A stretch of DNA of 64,000 nt, from the NCBI GenBank assembly GCA_028875855.1, contig JAGWVA010000002.1, forward strand, positions 1 through 64,000, read 5' to 3'. The notes under the pieces are model-generated. The model had not been told where the DNA came from and ran no database searches. It saw only the letters and a program-made list of their open reading frames with translations. Below are positions 8,220 to 15,418 of the stretch, piece by piece; positions within the stretch are counted from its first letter, which is position 1; the number at the start of each line of letters is the position of its first letter. Source of the stretch: Paracoccaceae bacterium. Lineage in GTDB: Bacteria; Pseudomonadota; Alphaproteobacteria; Rhodobacterales; Rhodobacteraceae. Position numbers and translations under genes: made by a program.

Positions 8220-9596
8220 ATGCGAGGAACAGGCATCAAGTTCATGTTGGCCGCGGCCTCTGTTGCCGTGGTTGCGGGCACCCAGGCGTCGGCGGAAACG
8301 CTGACCGACGCGCTGGTGCTGGCCTACCGGAATTCGCACCTTCTGGAACAGAACCGCGCCGTGTTGCGCGCGGCGGACGAGGGTGTCGCCCTGTCGGTCG
8401 CGACGCTTCGGCCGGTGGTGAACTTCATCGCGCAGGGGCTTTATCAGGACCCCGCGACGGCTTCGACCTACAACAAGAACCTTTATGGCTCGCTCGCGCT
8501 TTCGGCGAGCATGAACCTTTATGACTTCGGCCGCACCGACAATGCGATCAAGGCGGCGAAGGAACAGGTTCTGGCCACGCGCGAGGCGCTGGTGGGCGTC
8601 GAACAGCAGGTGCTTCTGGCTGCTGCGACCGCCTATCTCAACGTTCGGCAGAACATGCAGACGGTGGCGCTTCAGCAGAACAACGTGAACGTGCTGAAGC
8701 AGGAACTGAAGGCCACGCAGGACAAGTTCGACGTGGGCGAGGTCACCAAGACCGACGTCGCACAGGCCCAGGCGGCGCTTGCCGCCTCGCAGGCGGCGCT
8801 GGTCGCCGCGCAAGGCAACCTTCAGGTCTCGCGCGAGGCGTTCAAGGCGGCCGTCGGCGCCTATCCGGGCCAGCTTGCCCCCCCGCCGCGCGATCCGGCG
8901 ACGGCGACCTCGCTGGCCGCCGCGCAAAGCGTGGCGCAGAAGCTGCATCCGAGCATGCTTCAGTCCCAGCATCTGGTTGCCGCCGCGAACTACACGCTGC
9001 AACGAGCGGCGGATGGCGCGAACCCGTCACTGGCGGCGGCCCTGAAATCGGGCATCGACAACAAGAGCAACACCGGGACCAGCCTGACGCTGACGCTGAC
9101 GCAGCCGATCTATGCCGGTGGCCAGATCGCGGCCGCCTATCGGCAGGCGGCGGCGCAGAACGCGCAGGTGAAGGCGGCCCAGATGCAGACGGCGCTGACG
9201 GTGTCGCAGAACGTGGGCAATGCCTGGGCCGGGCTCGAGGTGGCGCGCGCCAGCATCACCGCGAACCGCCAGCAGGTCTCGGCCGCGCAGGTCGCCTTTG
9301 ACGGCGTGCGCGAAGAGGCGAAGCTGGGCTCGCGGACGACGCTGGATGTGCTGACGGCCGAGCAGACGCTGCTGAACGCGCGCGTCTCGCTGGTGACGGC
9401 GGAAACGCAGGCCCATCAGGCGGCCTACAACCTGCTGTCGGCGATGGGCCTTCTGACCGCGCAGCATCTCAAGCTCGGGGTGCCGAGCTATGATCCGGCG
9501 GCCTATTACAATGCCGTGCGCCATGCCCCCGCTTCGGGCTTTTCCTCGCAGTCGGCTGCGCTTGACCGCATCATGAAACGGCTCGGTCAGAACTGA
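8220..9596 (+). CDS. tolC: TolC-family outer membrane efflux protein
   Basis: A 458-residue outer membrane channel protein of the TolC family, the exit duct for type I secretion and RND/ABC efflux. A signal peptide ends at A-S-A about residue 22. The two repeated coiled-coil/beta units are seen as long Ala/Gln-rich helical stretches with the typical L-x-D-A-L-x-L-A-Y-x-N-S start, N-L-Y-D-F-G, and later Y-A-G-G-Q and T-L-D-V-L-x-A-E-Q. I chose the ATG at 8220 because it gives a clean signal peptide and has AGGAGAGA at 8207-8214; an in-frame ATG exists at 8193. It could serve either of the two RND pumps far to the right, which carry no outer membrane gene of their own. Confidence 0.93.
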   Translation: MRGTGIKFMLAAASVAVVAGTQASAETLTDALVLAYRNSHLLEQNRAVLRAADEGVALSVATLRPVVNFIAQGLYQDPATASTYNKNLYGSLALSASMNLYDFGRTDNAIKAAKEQVLATREALVGVEQQVLLAAATAYLNVRQNMQTVALQQNNVNVLKQELKATQDKFDVGEVTKTDVAQAQAALAASQAALVAAQGNLQVSREAFKAAVGAYPGQLAPPPRDPATATSLAAAQSVAQKLHPSMLQSQHLVAAANYTLQRAADGANPSLAAALKSGIDNKSNTGTSLTLTLTQPIYAGGQIAAAYRQAAAQNAQVKAAQMQTALTVSQNVGNAWAGLEVARASITANRQQVSAAQVAFDGVREEAKLGSRTTLDVLTAEQTLLNARVSLVTAETQAHQAAYNLLSAMGLLTAQHLKLGVPSYDPAAYYNAVRHAPASGFSSQSAALDRIMKRLGQN

Positions 9597-9612
9597 CCGG
9601 TGATCGCGTGTT

Positions 9613-9631
9613 GCCGCCCGTCACGGGCGGC
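9613..9631 (+). other. 8-bp hairpin between tolC and the PopZ-like gene
   Basis: Perfect inverted repeat GCCGCCCG-TCA-CGGGCGGC in the 67-bp gap. There is no T-run after it, so it is more likely a transcript-stability or attenuating stem than a full terminator. Confidence 0.45.
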
Positions 9632-9663
9632 GATACAGTTCTGACAGGAACCGAGGGATCACC

Positions 9664-10359
9664 ATGTCCGACCGCATGAGCAAGAACGATATCGAGGACG
9701 TGCTGTCGTCGATCCGTCGTCTTGTCACCGAAGAAACGCAAGGGGCCGTCCAGCATGGCGTCCTGCGTCAGGTCAACGAGTCGAAGGGCCCGGCCGACCG
9801 CCTTGTGCTTACGCCCGACTTCCGGATTGCCATATCAGACACGGGCGAGGCCGGCGCCGAGGACACGACGGTCGCAGCGGAACCGACCGCGGGCGAGGGT
9901 GCGGACGGGCTTCTGGACGATGCGGAGGCCGGCTCGCTTGGCAGCCGCCTCTCCGTTCTCGAGGCGGCCATGTCGCATCATGCCGATGACTGGGACCATC
10001 TTGGCGGCGAACCCGAGGATACGGGCTCCGGCCCCATCTTCCGCCACGCAGCCGAGGACGAGGCCGCACCGGAAGACGCCTTTGAGGCAGAGGACTTGGG
10101 CGCCGCGGAGCCCGACGACTGGAAGGATCAGCCCATGCTGTCCGCCCGCCCGATCGAGCCTTCGCCAGACGCCGAAGAGGTCCTGTTCGTGGACAGCGAC
10201 GATGACGAGTCGCTGGACGAAGAGGCGCTGCGCGATCTGATCCGCGACATGATCCGTGAAGAATTGCAGGGCGAGCTTGGCGAGCGCATCACGCGCAACG
10301 TGCGGAAGCTTGTGCGGGCCGAGATCAACCGGGCGCTGGCAAGCCGCGATCTGGGCTGA
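9664..10359 (+). CDS. popZ: PopZ-like polar organising protein (DUF2497)
   Basis: A 231-residue acidic protein with three parts. The N-terminal helix (residues ~5-22) contains I-E-D-V-L-S-S-I-R-R-L-V, very like the M-E-E-I-L-A-S-I-R-R-I-I of PopZ. A long low-complexity Asp/Glu/Ala-rich linker spans ~30-180. A C-terminal helical block (~185-231) carries L-R-D-L-I-R-D-M-I-R-E-E-L then R-K-L-V-R-A-E-I-N-R-A-L. This layout (binding helix, acidic spacer, oligomerising helices) matches PopZ, the condensate-forming protein that anchors the chromosome origin at cell poles. The pcm-tolC context fits popZ loci in other alphaproteobacteria. The helices are divergent, so the role is inferred. A strong terminator follows. 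Confidence 0.65.
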   Translation: MSDRMSKNDIEDVLSSIRRLVTEETQGAVQHGVLRQVNESKGPADRLVLTPDFRIAISDTGEAGAEDTTVAAEPTAGEGADGLLDDAEAGSLGSRLSVLEAAMSHHADDWDHLGGEPEDTGSGPIFRHAAEDEAAPEDAFEAEDLGAAEPDDWKDQPMLSARPIEPSPDAEEVLFVDSDDDESLDEEALRDLIRDMIREELQGELGERITRNVRKLVRAEINRALASRDLG

Positions 10360-10390
10360 CGATCCCGTCCCGACGTGGCCCGGAAATGCA

Positions 10391-10420
10391 AAACGCGCCC
10401 CTTTGGGCGCGTTTCGTTTT
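10391..10420. terminator. Rho-independent terminator, bidirectional
   Basis: Ten-base-pair perfect stem AAACGCGCCC / GGGCGCGTTT with loop CTTT, followed by CGTTTT. It sits between the convergent PopZ-like gene and the small gene at 10447-10773 and can serve both. Confidence 0.88.
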
Positions 10421-10446
10421 ACAGCGGCGATGCGTCGGCGGCCGCG

Positions 10447-10773
10447 TCAGGCGGCTTCGGCCTGCTCCATGTCCATCGCGTGACGGCGTTCGCTTTCCTC
10501 GCGCGACAGCGCCACAGACGTCCGGATGCCCTTGCCGACGAATTCCATAAGACCCTTCACGACGCGTTCGTTCGGGTCGATCCCGGCGCAGGACAGCACT
10601 TCGCGCCCATCGCGCGAACGCGCCCAGCGGGCGATCTGCTCAGGTCCGTTGCCGTATTTCTTGTCATCTGCGATGGCATCGTCCAGCGCAGCCAGTACCA
10701 CCGCCGCAAACAGCTTGCGCGCGCGTTGGCCCTGTTCGTGGTTGAACGCGGTGCCATCAACGAAGTCGGCCAT
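10447..10773 (-). CDS. Small conserved Rhodobacteraceae protein (DUF6280-like)
   Basis: A 108-residue soluble protein with no recognised catalytic motif. It is rich in charged residues, with A-F-N-H-E-Q-G-Q-R-A-R-K-L-F at the start, a conserved-looking K-K-Y-G-N-G-P-E-Q-I-A-R-W-A centre, and N-E-R-V-V-K-G-L-M-E-F-V-G-K-G-I-R-T-S near the end, all probably helical. I recall near-identical proteins across Rhodobacteraceae, grouped as DUF6280, and that name is tentative. It is divergent from efp across 213 bp, and its own leader holds a 7-bp inverted repeat. Function unknown. Confidence 0.75.
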   Translation of the reverse strand: MADFVDGTAFNHEQGQRARKLFAAVVLAALDDAIADDKKYGNGPEQIARWARSRDGREVLSCAGIDPNERVVKGLMEFVGKGIRTSVALSREESERRHAMDMEQAEAA

Positions 10774-10802
10774 GGTGTCGTCCTATTCTTATTGCTCTTG
10801 CA

Positions 10803-10822
10803 ATTCCCGAGAGTGCGGGAAT
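10803..10822. promoter_or_regulatory. Inverted repeat upstream of the small conserved gene
   Basis: ATTCCCG-AGAGTG-CGGGAAT, a perfect 7-bp dyad 30 bp upstream of the 10773 start codon. It could be an operator or a 5' leader hairpin. No regulator is identified. Confidence 0.35.
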
Positions 10823-10917
10823 ACGGCGGTTTCGTGTCGATTCGGTATACCCGTAACCGAATGACGGCTATGCACGCGGCGTATACCTCGCGGCACGCGC
10901 TACAGCATATCGTCTCC

Positions 10918-10946
10918 TTGCCTCGGGATACCCGACCATATATAGG
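10918..10946 (+). promoter_or_regulatory. Candidate sigma70-type promoter of efp
   Basis: TTGCCT and TATAGG separated by 17 bases, ending 40 bp before the efp ATG. The surrounding DNA is unusually A/T-rich for this genome. This is a pattern match only. Confidence 0.45.
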
Positions 10947-10986
10947 GCCTGCGACGCTTCCATCAACCTCTTCGTAAGGTTTTCCC

Positions 10987-11550
10987 ATGGCCAAGATCAG
11001 TGGCAATGAAATCAAGCCCGGCACCATCATCGAACATGACGGCGGGCTTTGGGCCGCGGTGAAGACCAACCATGTAAAGCCCGGAAAAGGCGGGGCTTTC
11101 GCCCAGGTGGAGCTGAAGAACCTTCGCGACGGGCGCAAGCTCAACGAACGCTTCCGGTCGGAAGACAAGGTCGAGGCGGTGGACCTCGAGATGAAGGAAC
11201 AGCAGTTTCTTTACGAAGTGGACGGGATGCTCGTGTTCATGGACAACACGACCTTCGAGCAGATCGAGCTGCCGGCCGATCTTCTGGGCGAACGGCGTCC
11301 CTTCCTGCAGGACGGCATGACCGCGACGATCCAGTATTACGGCGACGAGGCCTTGTCGCTGCGTCTGCCGCAGAAGGTCATCTGCAAGGTGGTGGAGACC
11401 GAGCCCGTCCTGAACGGCCAGACCGCCGCCAAAAGCTTCAAGCCCGCGATCCTCGACAACGGCGTGCGCATCATGGTGCCGCCCTTCGTCGGGCCCGACG
11501 AGGATATCGTCGTTCACACCGAGCTGATGGAATATTCCGAGCGCGCCTGA
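10987..11550 (+). CDS. efp: Translation elongation factor P
   Basis: A 187-residue EF-P, the ribosome-binding factor that relieves stalling at consecutive prolines. It has the three-barrel family length, the N-terminal KOW-like domain, and the exposed loop K-P-G-K-G-G-A with the modifiable Lys34. The central E-Q-Q-F-L-Y segment and the C-terminal signature K-P-A-I-L-D-N-G-x-R-I-M-V-P-x-F then close the protein. No modification enzymes (EpmA/EpmB) are adjacent. It is convergent with ygfZ, 12 bp between stops. Confidence 0.97.
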   Translation: MAKISGNEIKPGTIIEHDGGLWAAVKTNHVKPGKGGAFAQVELKNLRDGRKLNERFRSEDKVEAVDLEMKEQQFLYEVDGMLVFMDNTTFEQIELPADLLGERRPFLQDGMTATIQYYGDEALSLRLPQKVICKVVETEPVLNGQTAAKSFKPAILDNGVRIMVPPFVGPDEDIVVHTELMEYSERA

Positions 11551-11562
11551 CGCGCCCGGGAT

Positions 11563-12327
11563 CTAGGCCGGATCGGGCAGCCGCGTGACGCGCGCGGCGC
11601 CCGCTACCATCCCATCCTCGGCGCGGTCGAACCGCAGGTAGGCGATCGCCCGGTCGCCCGACCGCGTCATGAGCAGGCCCGCGTCCTTGCCGGCTGCCAT
11701 GATCGGCGTGCCGGGCAGGACCTCGCCTTCCACCGCGACAAGGGCCAGACCCTTGCGCAGCTCGGTCTTGTGCTTCATCCGGGCGGTGACCTCCTGCCCG
11801 ACGTAGCAGCCCTTGCGGTAGCTCACGCCGTTCAGCCGCTCGAACCCGCATTCAAGGATGTAGCTTTCATCCGGGATCAGTTCGATCCCCGTCTCGGGGA
11901 TCAGATGCGCCACGCGGATCGCGTCCCAGTCGATGGCGGGGCTGTCCCCGGCCTCGTCGGAATAAAGGCGCCAGCCAAGGGCCGGATGGCGCGGATCGGC
12001 AAAGGCGCCCGGCGGCGGATCGGCAAGGCCGCGCTGCACCTTTAGCGTCGTCGGCTCGATCCGCACATCCGCGCGCAACCGATACATCGCCAGCCGCCGC
12101 ACGAGCCCGTCGGCGAGGCTGTCCTTCACGTCGAGCAGCACCGTCTCGCCGTCGGGGATCAGCAGGAAGTCCGCCAGATACTTGCCCTGCGGCGTCAGCA
12201 GCGCGGCATAGACGGCCCCGCTTTCGAGCCCCTTCGCATCGTTACTGATCAGGCCTTGCAGGAACTTGATCCGGTCGGGACCGGTCAGCCGATAGACCCG
12301 TCGGTCCTCTGCGCGTTCACCTGCCAT
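11563..12327 (-). CDS. ygfZ: Folate-binding tRNA-modification-linked protein YgfZ
   Basis: A 254-residue member of the YgfZ/GcvT-like family, folate-dependent proteins that support iron-sulphur enzymes such as tRNA thiotransferases. The diagnostic K-G-C-Y-V-G-Q-E motif is at about residues 172-179, with Cys174. The N-terminal part (L-T-G-P-D-R-I-K-F-L-Q-G-L-I-S-N-D) is the GcvT-fold folate-binding region. A GTG four codons upstream extends the frame, but the ATG at 12327 has GGAG at good spacing, so I chose it. Confidence 0.88.
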   Translation of the reverse strand: MAGERAEDRRVYRLTGPDRIKFLQGLISNDAKGLESGAVYAALLTPQGKYLADFLLIPDGETVLLDVKDSLADGLVRRLAMYRLRADVRIEPTTLKVQRGLADPPPGAFADPRHPALGWRLYSDEAGDSPAIDWDAIRVAHLIPETGIELIPDESYILECGFERLNGVSYRKGCYVGQEVTARMKHKTELRKGLALVAVEGEVLPGTPIMAAGKDAGLLMTRSGDRAIAYLRFDRAEDGMVAGAARVTRLPDPA

Positions 12328-12394
12328 TTTTTTCTCCACAACACGGAAAGTTCATGTAGCATGACCCTAGAGGAGGAACAGGGAGCTTGTGACC

Positions 12395-12853
12395 ATGCGC
12401 GCACCGGTCTCGGTCGTCATGGCGGTGCGGGATGTCGAGCACGTCCTGCCGCTTCACTTCGAGGCGCTCGCCGAAGGCTTGTCAGAGGGTTTAATCCGCG
12501 AGTTGATCCTTGTCGACCAGGGATCGCAGGATCGCACACGCGAGATGGCCGAAGCCGCGGGGGCGATCGTGGTCGCGGGTCCGGTGGATCGCACGCAGGC
12601 CCTTCAGGCCGGGCTGGCCTTGGCCGAGGGGGAATGGGTCCTGATCGCCAGCGACCTGTCGGTTCTGCCCGAGGGCTGGACCGGCCAGCTTCTGCGGCAC
12701 ATGAAACGCTCGCCGAACCGGCAGGGCAAGCTCCGGGCGCGGCGGTTCGCGCCCCGCGGGCTGCAACGGTTCCTGCCCGCAAAACCGTGGCGGCTTGCGC
12801 CCCGTCGCCACATGATCGACGCCGAAAAGGCCCGGGCGCTGACGCCGGGCTGA
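12395..12853 (+). CDS. Short GT2-like glycosyltransferase
   Basis: A 152-residue protein with only the nucleotide-sugar half of a family 2 glycosyltransferase. The start V-S-V-V-M-A-V-R-D and L-I-L-V-D-Q-G-S-Q-D-R-T match the UDP-binding strand (usually V-D-G-G-S-x-D-x-T). The region that normally holds the metal-binding D-x-D reads I-A-S-D-L-S-V-L-P, keeping one Asp. The C-terminus is a basic Arg-rich tail rather than an acceptor domain. The related TIGR04283-type proteins are about 220 residues. It may be a reduced enzyme or a degenerate one. The ATG at 12395 is chosen over a GTG at 12389 because GGGAG lies at proper distance. Confidence 0.65.
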   Translation: MRAPVSVVMAVRDVEHVLPLHFEALAEGLSEGLIRELILVDQGSQDRTREMAEAAGAIVVAGPVDRTQALQAGLALAEGEWVLIASDLSVLPEGWTGQLLRHMKRSPNRQGKLRARRFAPRGLQRFLPAKPWRLAPRRHMIDAEKARALTPG

Positions 12854-12927
12854 GCCCGGTCGCGGGTCGGATTGACGCCACTTCGGGGGAGGTCTAGCTA
12901 CGGCGTGTAACCCCAGCGGAGCACGCC

Positions 12928-14130
12928 ATGAGCCTTGCCAACGGTCGGCCCTACCTTGCCATTCCCGGTCCTTCGGTGGTGCCGGATCGCGTGCTGAACG
13001 CGATGCATCGCGCCGCGCCGAACATCTACGAGGGGCCGCTGCATGACATGACCCGCGGCGTGATCGCCGACCTGAAGACGGTCGCGGGCACCTCGGGCAA
13101 TGTCGCGATCTACATCGTCAACGGTCACGGCGCCTGGGAGGCGGCGAACGCCAACCTGTTCTCGCGCGGGGACAAGGCTCTGGTGCTGGCCACGGGCCGC
13201 TTCGGCATCGGCTGGGCGGCTTCGGCCGAACGCATGGGCGTGTCGGTGGATGTGCTGGACTTCGGCAAGTCCTCGCCTGTCGATCTTGACCGGGTCGAGG
13301 CCGCGCTCAGGGCCGATGCGGCCCACCGGATCAAGGCGGTGCTGGTCACGCATGTGGACACGGCGAGTTCCGTCAAGGCGGATATTCCCGCGCTCCGGGC
13401 GCTCATGGAGGCGGTCGGCCACCCGGCGCTGCTGGCGGTCGATGCGATCGCGGCGATGGGCTGCGACGAGATGCGGATGGACGACTGGGGCGTGGACGTG
13501 CTGGTCGCGGCCAGCCAGAAGGGGCTGATGACCCCGCCGGGGCTGGGCTTCGTCTGGTTTTCCGAACGCGCGAAGGACCGCTGCCGGGGCGGCGATCTCT
13601 GCACGCCCTATTGGGACTGGCTGCCCCGGGCCGAGGGAACCGAGTTCTGGCAGCTGTTCTGCGGCACGGCGCCCACGCATCACCTGTTCGGTCTGGCCGA
13701 GGCGCTGACGATGATCCTGCGCGAGGAGGGGCTGCCTTCGGTCTGGGCCCGCCACGCGACGCTGGCGCGCGCGGTCTGGGCGGCCTTCGACGCCTGGGGT
13801 GCGGGCAATCCTCAGATCGCGCTGAACGTGGCCGATCCGGCGTTCCGCGGCCATTCCGTCACCGCCGCCCGGCTGGGGGCGCCCCACGCCACCGCGCTGC
13901 GCCGCTGGACCGAAGCGGAGGCGGGGGTGACGCTGGGCATCGGTCTGGGCATGGCCGAACCGGCGGACCCGGCCTATCACGGCTTCCTGCGGGTGGCGCA
14001 TATGGGGCATGTGAACGCCCATATGACGCTGGGGGCGCTGGCGGTGATGGAGGCGGGAATGAAGGCGCTTGGCGTGCCCCATGGCGCGGGCGCGCTGGAG
14101 GCGGCGGCCAAGGTCATCGCGGGCGTCTGA
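12928..14130 (+). CDS. Class V aminotransferase (serine/alanine-glyoxylate type)
   Basis: A 400-residue PLP enzyme of aminotransferase class V, most like alanine-glyoxylate or serine-glyoxylate aminotransferases. The start I-P-G-P-S-V-V-P is typical. The cofactor-lid region G-H-G-A-W-E-A follows, then V-D-A-I-A-A-M-G as the Asp that holds the pyridine nitrogen. The Schiff-base Lys is about residue 198 in S-Q-K-G-L-M-T-P-P-G. A late R-V-A-H-M-G-H-V-N segment includes the substrate-carboxylate Arg. Substrate preference cannot be read from sequence. It stands alone, followed by a repeat-like GC hairpin element. Confidence 0.85.
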   Translation: MSLANGRPYLAIPGPSVVPDRVLNAMHRAAPNIYEGPLHDMTRGVIADLKTVAGTSGNVAIYIVNGHGAWEAANANLFSRGDKALVLATGRFGIGWAASAERMGVSVDVLDFGKSSPVDLDRVEAALRADAAHRIKAVLVTHVDTASSVKADIPALRALMEAVGHPALLAVDAIAAMGCDEMRMDDWGVDVLVAASQKGLMTPPGLGFVWFSERAKDRCRGGDLCTPYWDWLPRAEGTEFWQLFCGTAPTHHLFGLAEALTMILREEGLPSVWARHATLARAVWAAFDAWGAGNPQIALNVADPAFRGHSVTAARLGAPHATALRRWTEAEAGVTLGIGLGMAEPADPAYHGFLRVAHMGHVNAHMTLGALAVMEAGMKALGVPHGAGALEAAAKVIAGV

Positions 14131-14132
14131 TC

Positions 14133-14197
14133 GGGCAGGGGGCGCTGCCCCCGCCGCCTGCGGCGGCCCCCCGGGATATTTGGGCCAAAGTGAAAGC
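14133..14197. repeat. GC-hairpin intergenic repeat, copy 1
   Basis: Two adjacent hairpins, GGGGGC-GCT-GCCCCC (14138-14152) and GCCGCC-TGC-GGCGGC (14153-14167), then CCCCGGGATATTTGGG and a purine-rich tail. The GGGATATTT tail after a GC stem recurs at 35577-35622. It probably acts as terminator for the converging genes on either side. Confidence 0.6.
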
Positions 14198-14202
14198 AGG
14201 GG

Positions 14203-15306
14203 TCAGCGCGCGGCGGCCAGGGCTTGCGGCAGGGCCCGCGCGAAGGCGTCGAGCATCTCGGGCGTGCCGCAACTGACGCGGATGCAGCGGTCCTGCGGGG
14301 CGACGAAGGGCATGCGCACGAAAATGCCGCGCGCGACCAGTTCCTTCAGGACACGCCGGGCGAAGGCGCCGTCCGCGCCGCAGTCTATGGCGACGAAATT
14401 CGTGGCGGACGGGAGGGGCGCAAGTCCGTTTTGCCGCGCAATGGCGGCGATGCGGTCGCGGGCCTCGTCCACCCTTTGCTTCACCTGGGCCAGCCAGTCC
14501 TGATCCTCGAGCGCGGCCAAGGCGCCGGCCTGGCTGATCCGGCTCATGCCGAAATGGTTGCGGATGCGGTCGAAGGCCGCGATCAGGGGCGCCGCGGCGA
14601 TGGCATAGCCCACGCGCGCCCCCGCCATGCCGTAGCCCTTCGAGAAGGTGCGCATCCGGATCACGCGGGGGTCGTCCGCGTCGATGTCGGGCGCTGTGCC
14701 GTCGGGGGCGAGGTCGATGTAGGCCTCGTCCAGCACCAGAAGGGTGCCCTCCGGCATCGCCTCCAGCATGTCGAGGAGGACGGGGGCCGGATGGACGCTG
14801 CCCATCGGGTTGTCGGGATTGGCGATATAGACGAGCTTCGCCCCCACCTCGGCCGCGCGGGCGGCAAGGGCGGCCGGGTCTTCCGCATCGCCGCGATAGG
14901 GCACCTTGTGAAGCGCGCCGCCGAAGCCCGCGACGTGGTAGTTGAACGTCGGATAGGCCCCGTCGGAGGTCACGACCGCATCGCCGGGCGCGACGGTCAG
15001 GCGCACGAGGTTGCCCAGAAGCGCGTCGATCCCTTCGCCGACGAGGATGTTTTCCGGCCTGACCCCGTGATGGGCGGCGAGCGCGTGGCGCAGATCGAAG
15101 CTTTCCGGGTCGCCGTATTTCCAGGCCTCGGCTGCCTCTGCCTGCATGGCCGCGATCGCCTTGGGCGAGGGGCCGAAGACGGATTCGTTCGCGCCAAGCC
15201 GGGCGGCGAAGGGGCGGCCGAGGGCGCGTTCCTGCGCCTCGGGCCCGACGAAGGGCACGGTGGCGGGCAGGCTGGCAACAAGCGGGGTCAGGCGGGGTCC
15301 GGTCAT
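14203..15306 (-). CDS. HisC-family PLP aminotransferase
   Basis: A 367-residue fold type I aminotransferase close to histidinol-phosphate aminotransferase. Seen are the N-terminal G-A-N-E-S-V-F-G-P-S-P (HisC: N-E-N-P-x-G-P-S), Y-x-N-P-D-N-P-like substrate segment I-A-N-P-D-N-P, D-E-A-Y-I-D-L, and the PLP Lys in R-T-F-S-K-G-Y-G-M-A-G-A-R-V-G. No other his genes are nearby and the E-S-V variant departs from typical HisC, so it may be a paralogue acting on an aromatic or other amino acid. The start at 15306 was chosen because the upstream extension runs antisense into the MFS gene. It is divergent from that gene across 112 bp. Confidence 0.82.
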   Translation of the reverse strand: MTGPRLTPLVASLPATVPFVGPEAQERALGRPFAARLGANESVFGPSPKAIAAMQAEAAEAWKYGDPESFDLRHALAAHHGVRPENILVGEGIDALLGNLVRLTVAPGDAVVTSDGAYPTFNYHVAGFGGALHKVPYRGDAEDPAALAARAAEVGAKLVYIANPDNPMGSVHPAPVLLDMLEAMPEGTLLVLDEAYIDLAPDGTAPDIDADDPRVIRMRTFSKGYGMAGARVGYAIAAAPLIAAFDRIRNHFGMSRISQAGALAALEDQDWLAQVKQRVDEARDRIAAIARQNGLAPLPSATNFVAIDCGADGAFARRVLKELVARGIFVRMPFVAPQDRCIRVSCGTPEMLDAFARALPQALAAAR

Positions 15307-15418
15307 GGCCGCACTCAAGCGGATTTCGGGGGTTCGGGCAAGGGGCGAGCCGGGGCGGGGTTCGACGGGGGTTGTCCTTTCCCGGCGAGAGGCGTCATAT
15401 CGCCGCACGGAGGGCGCG

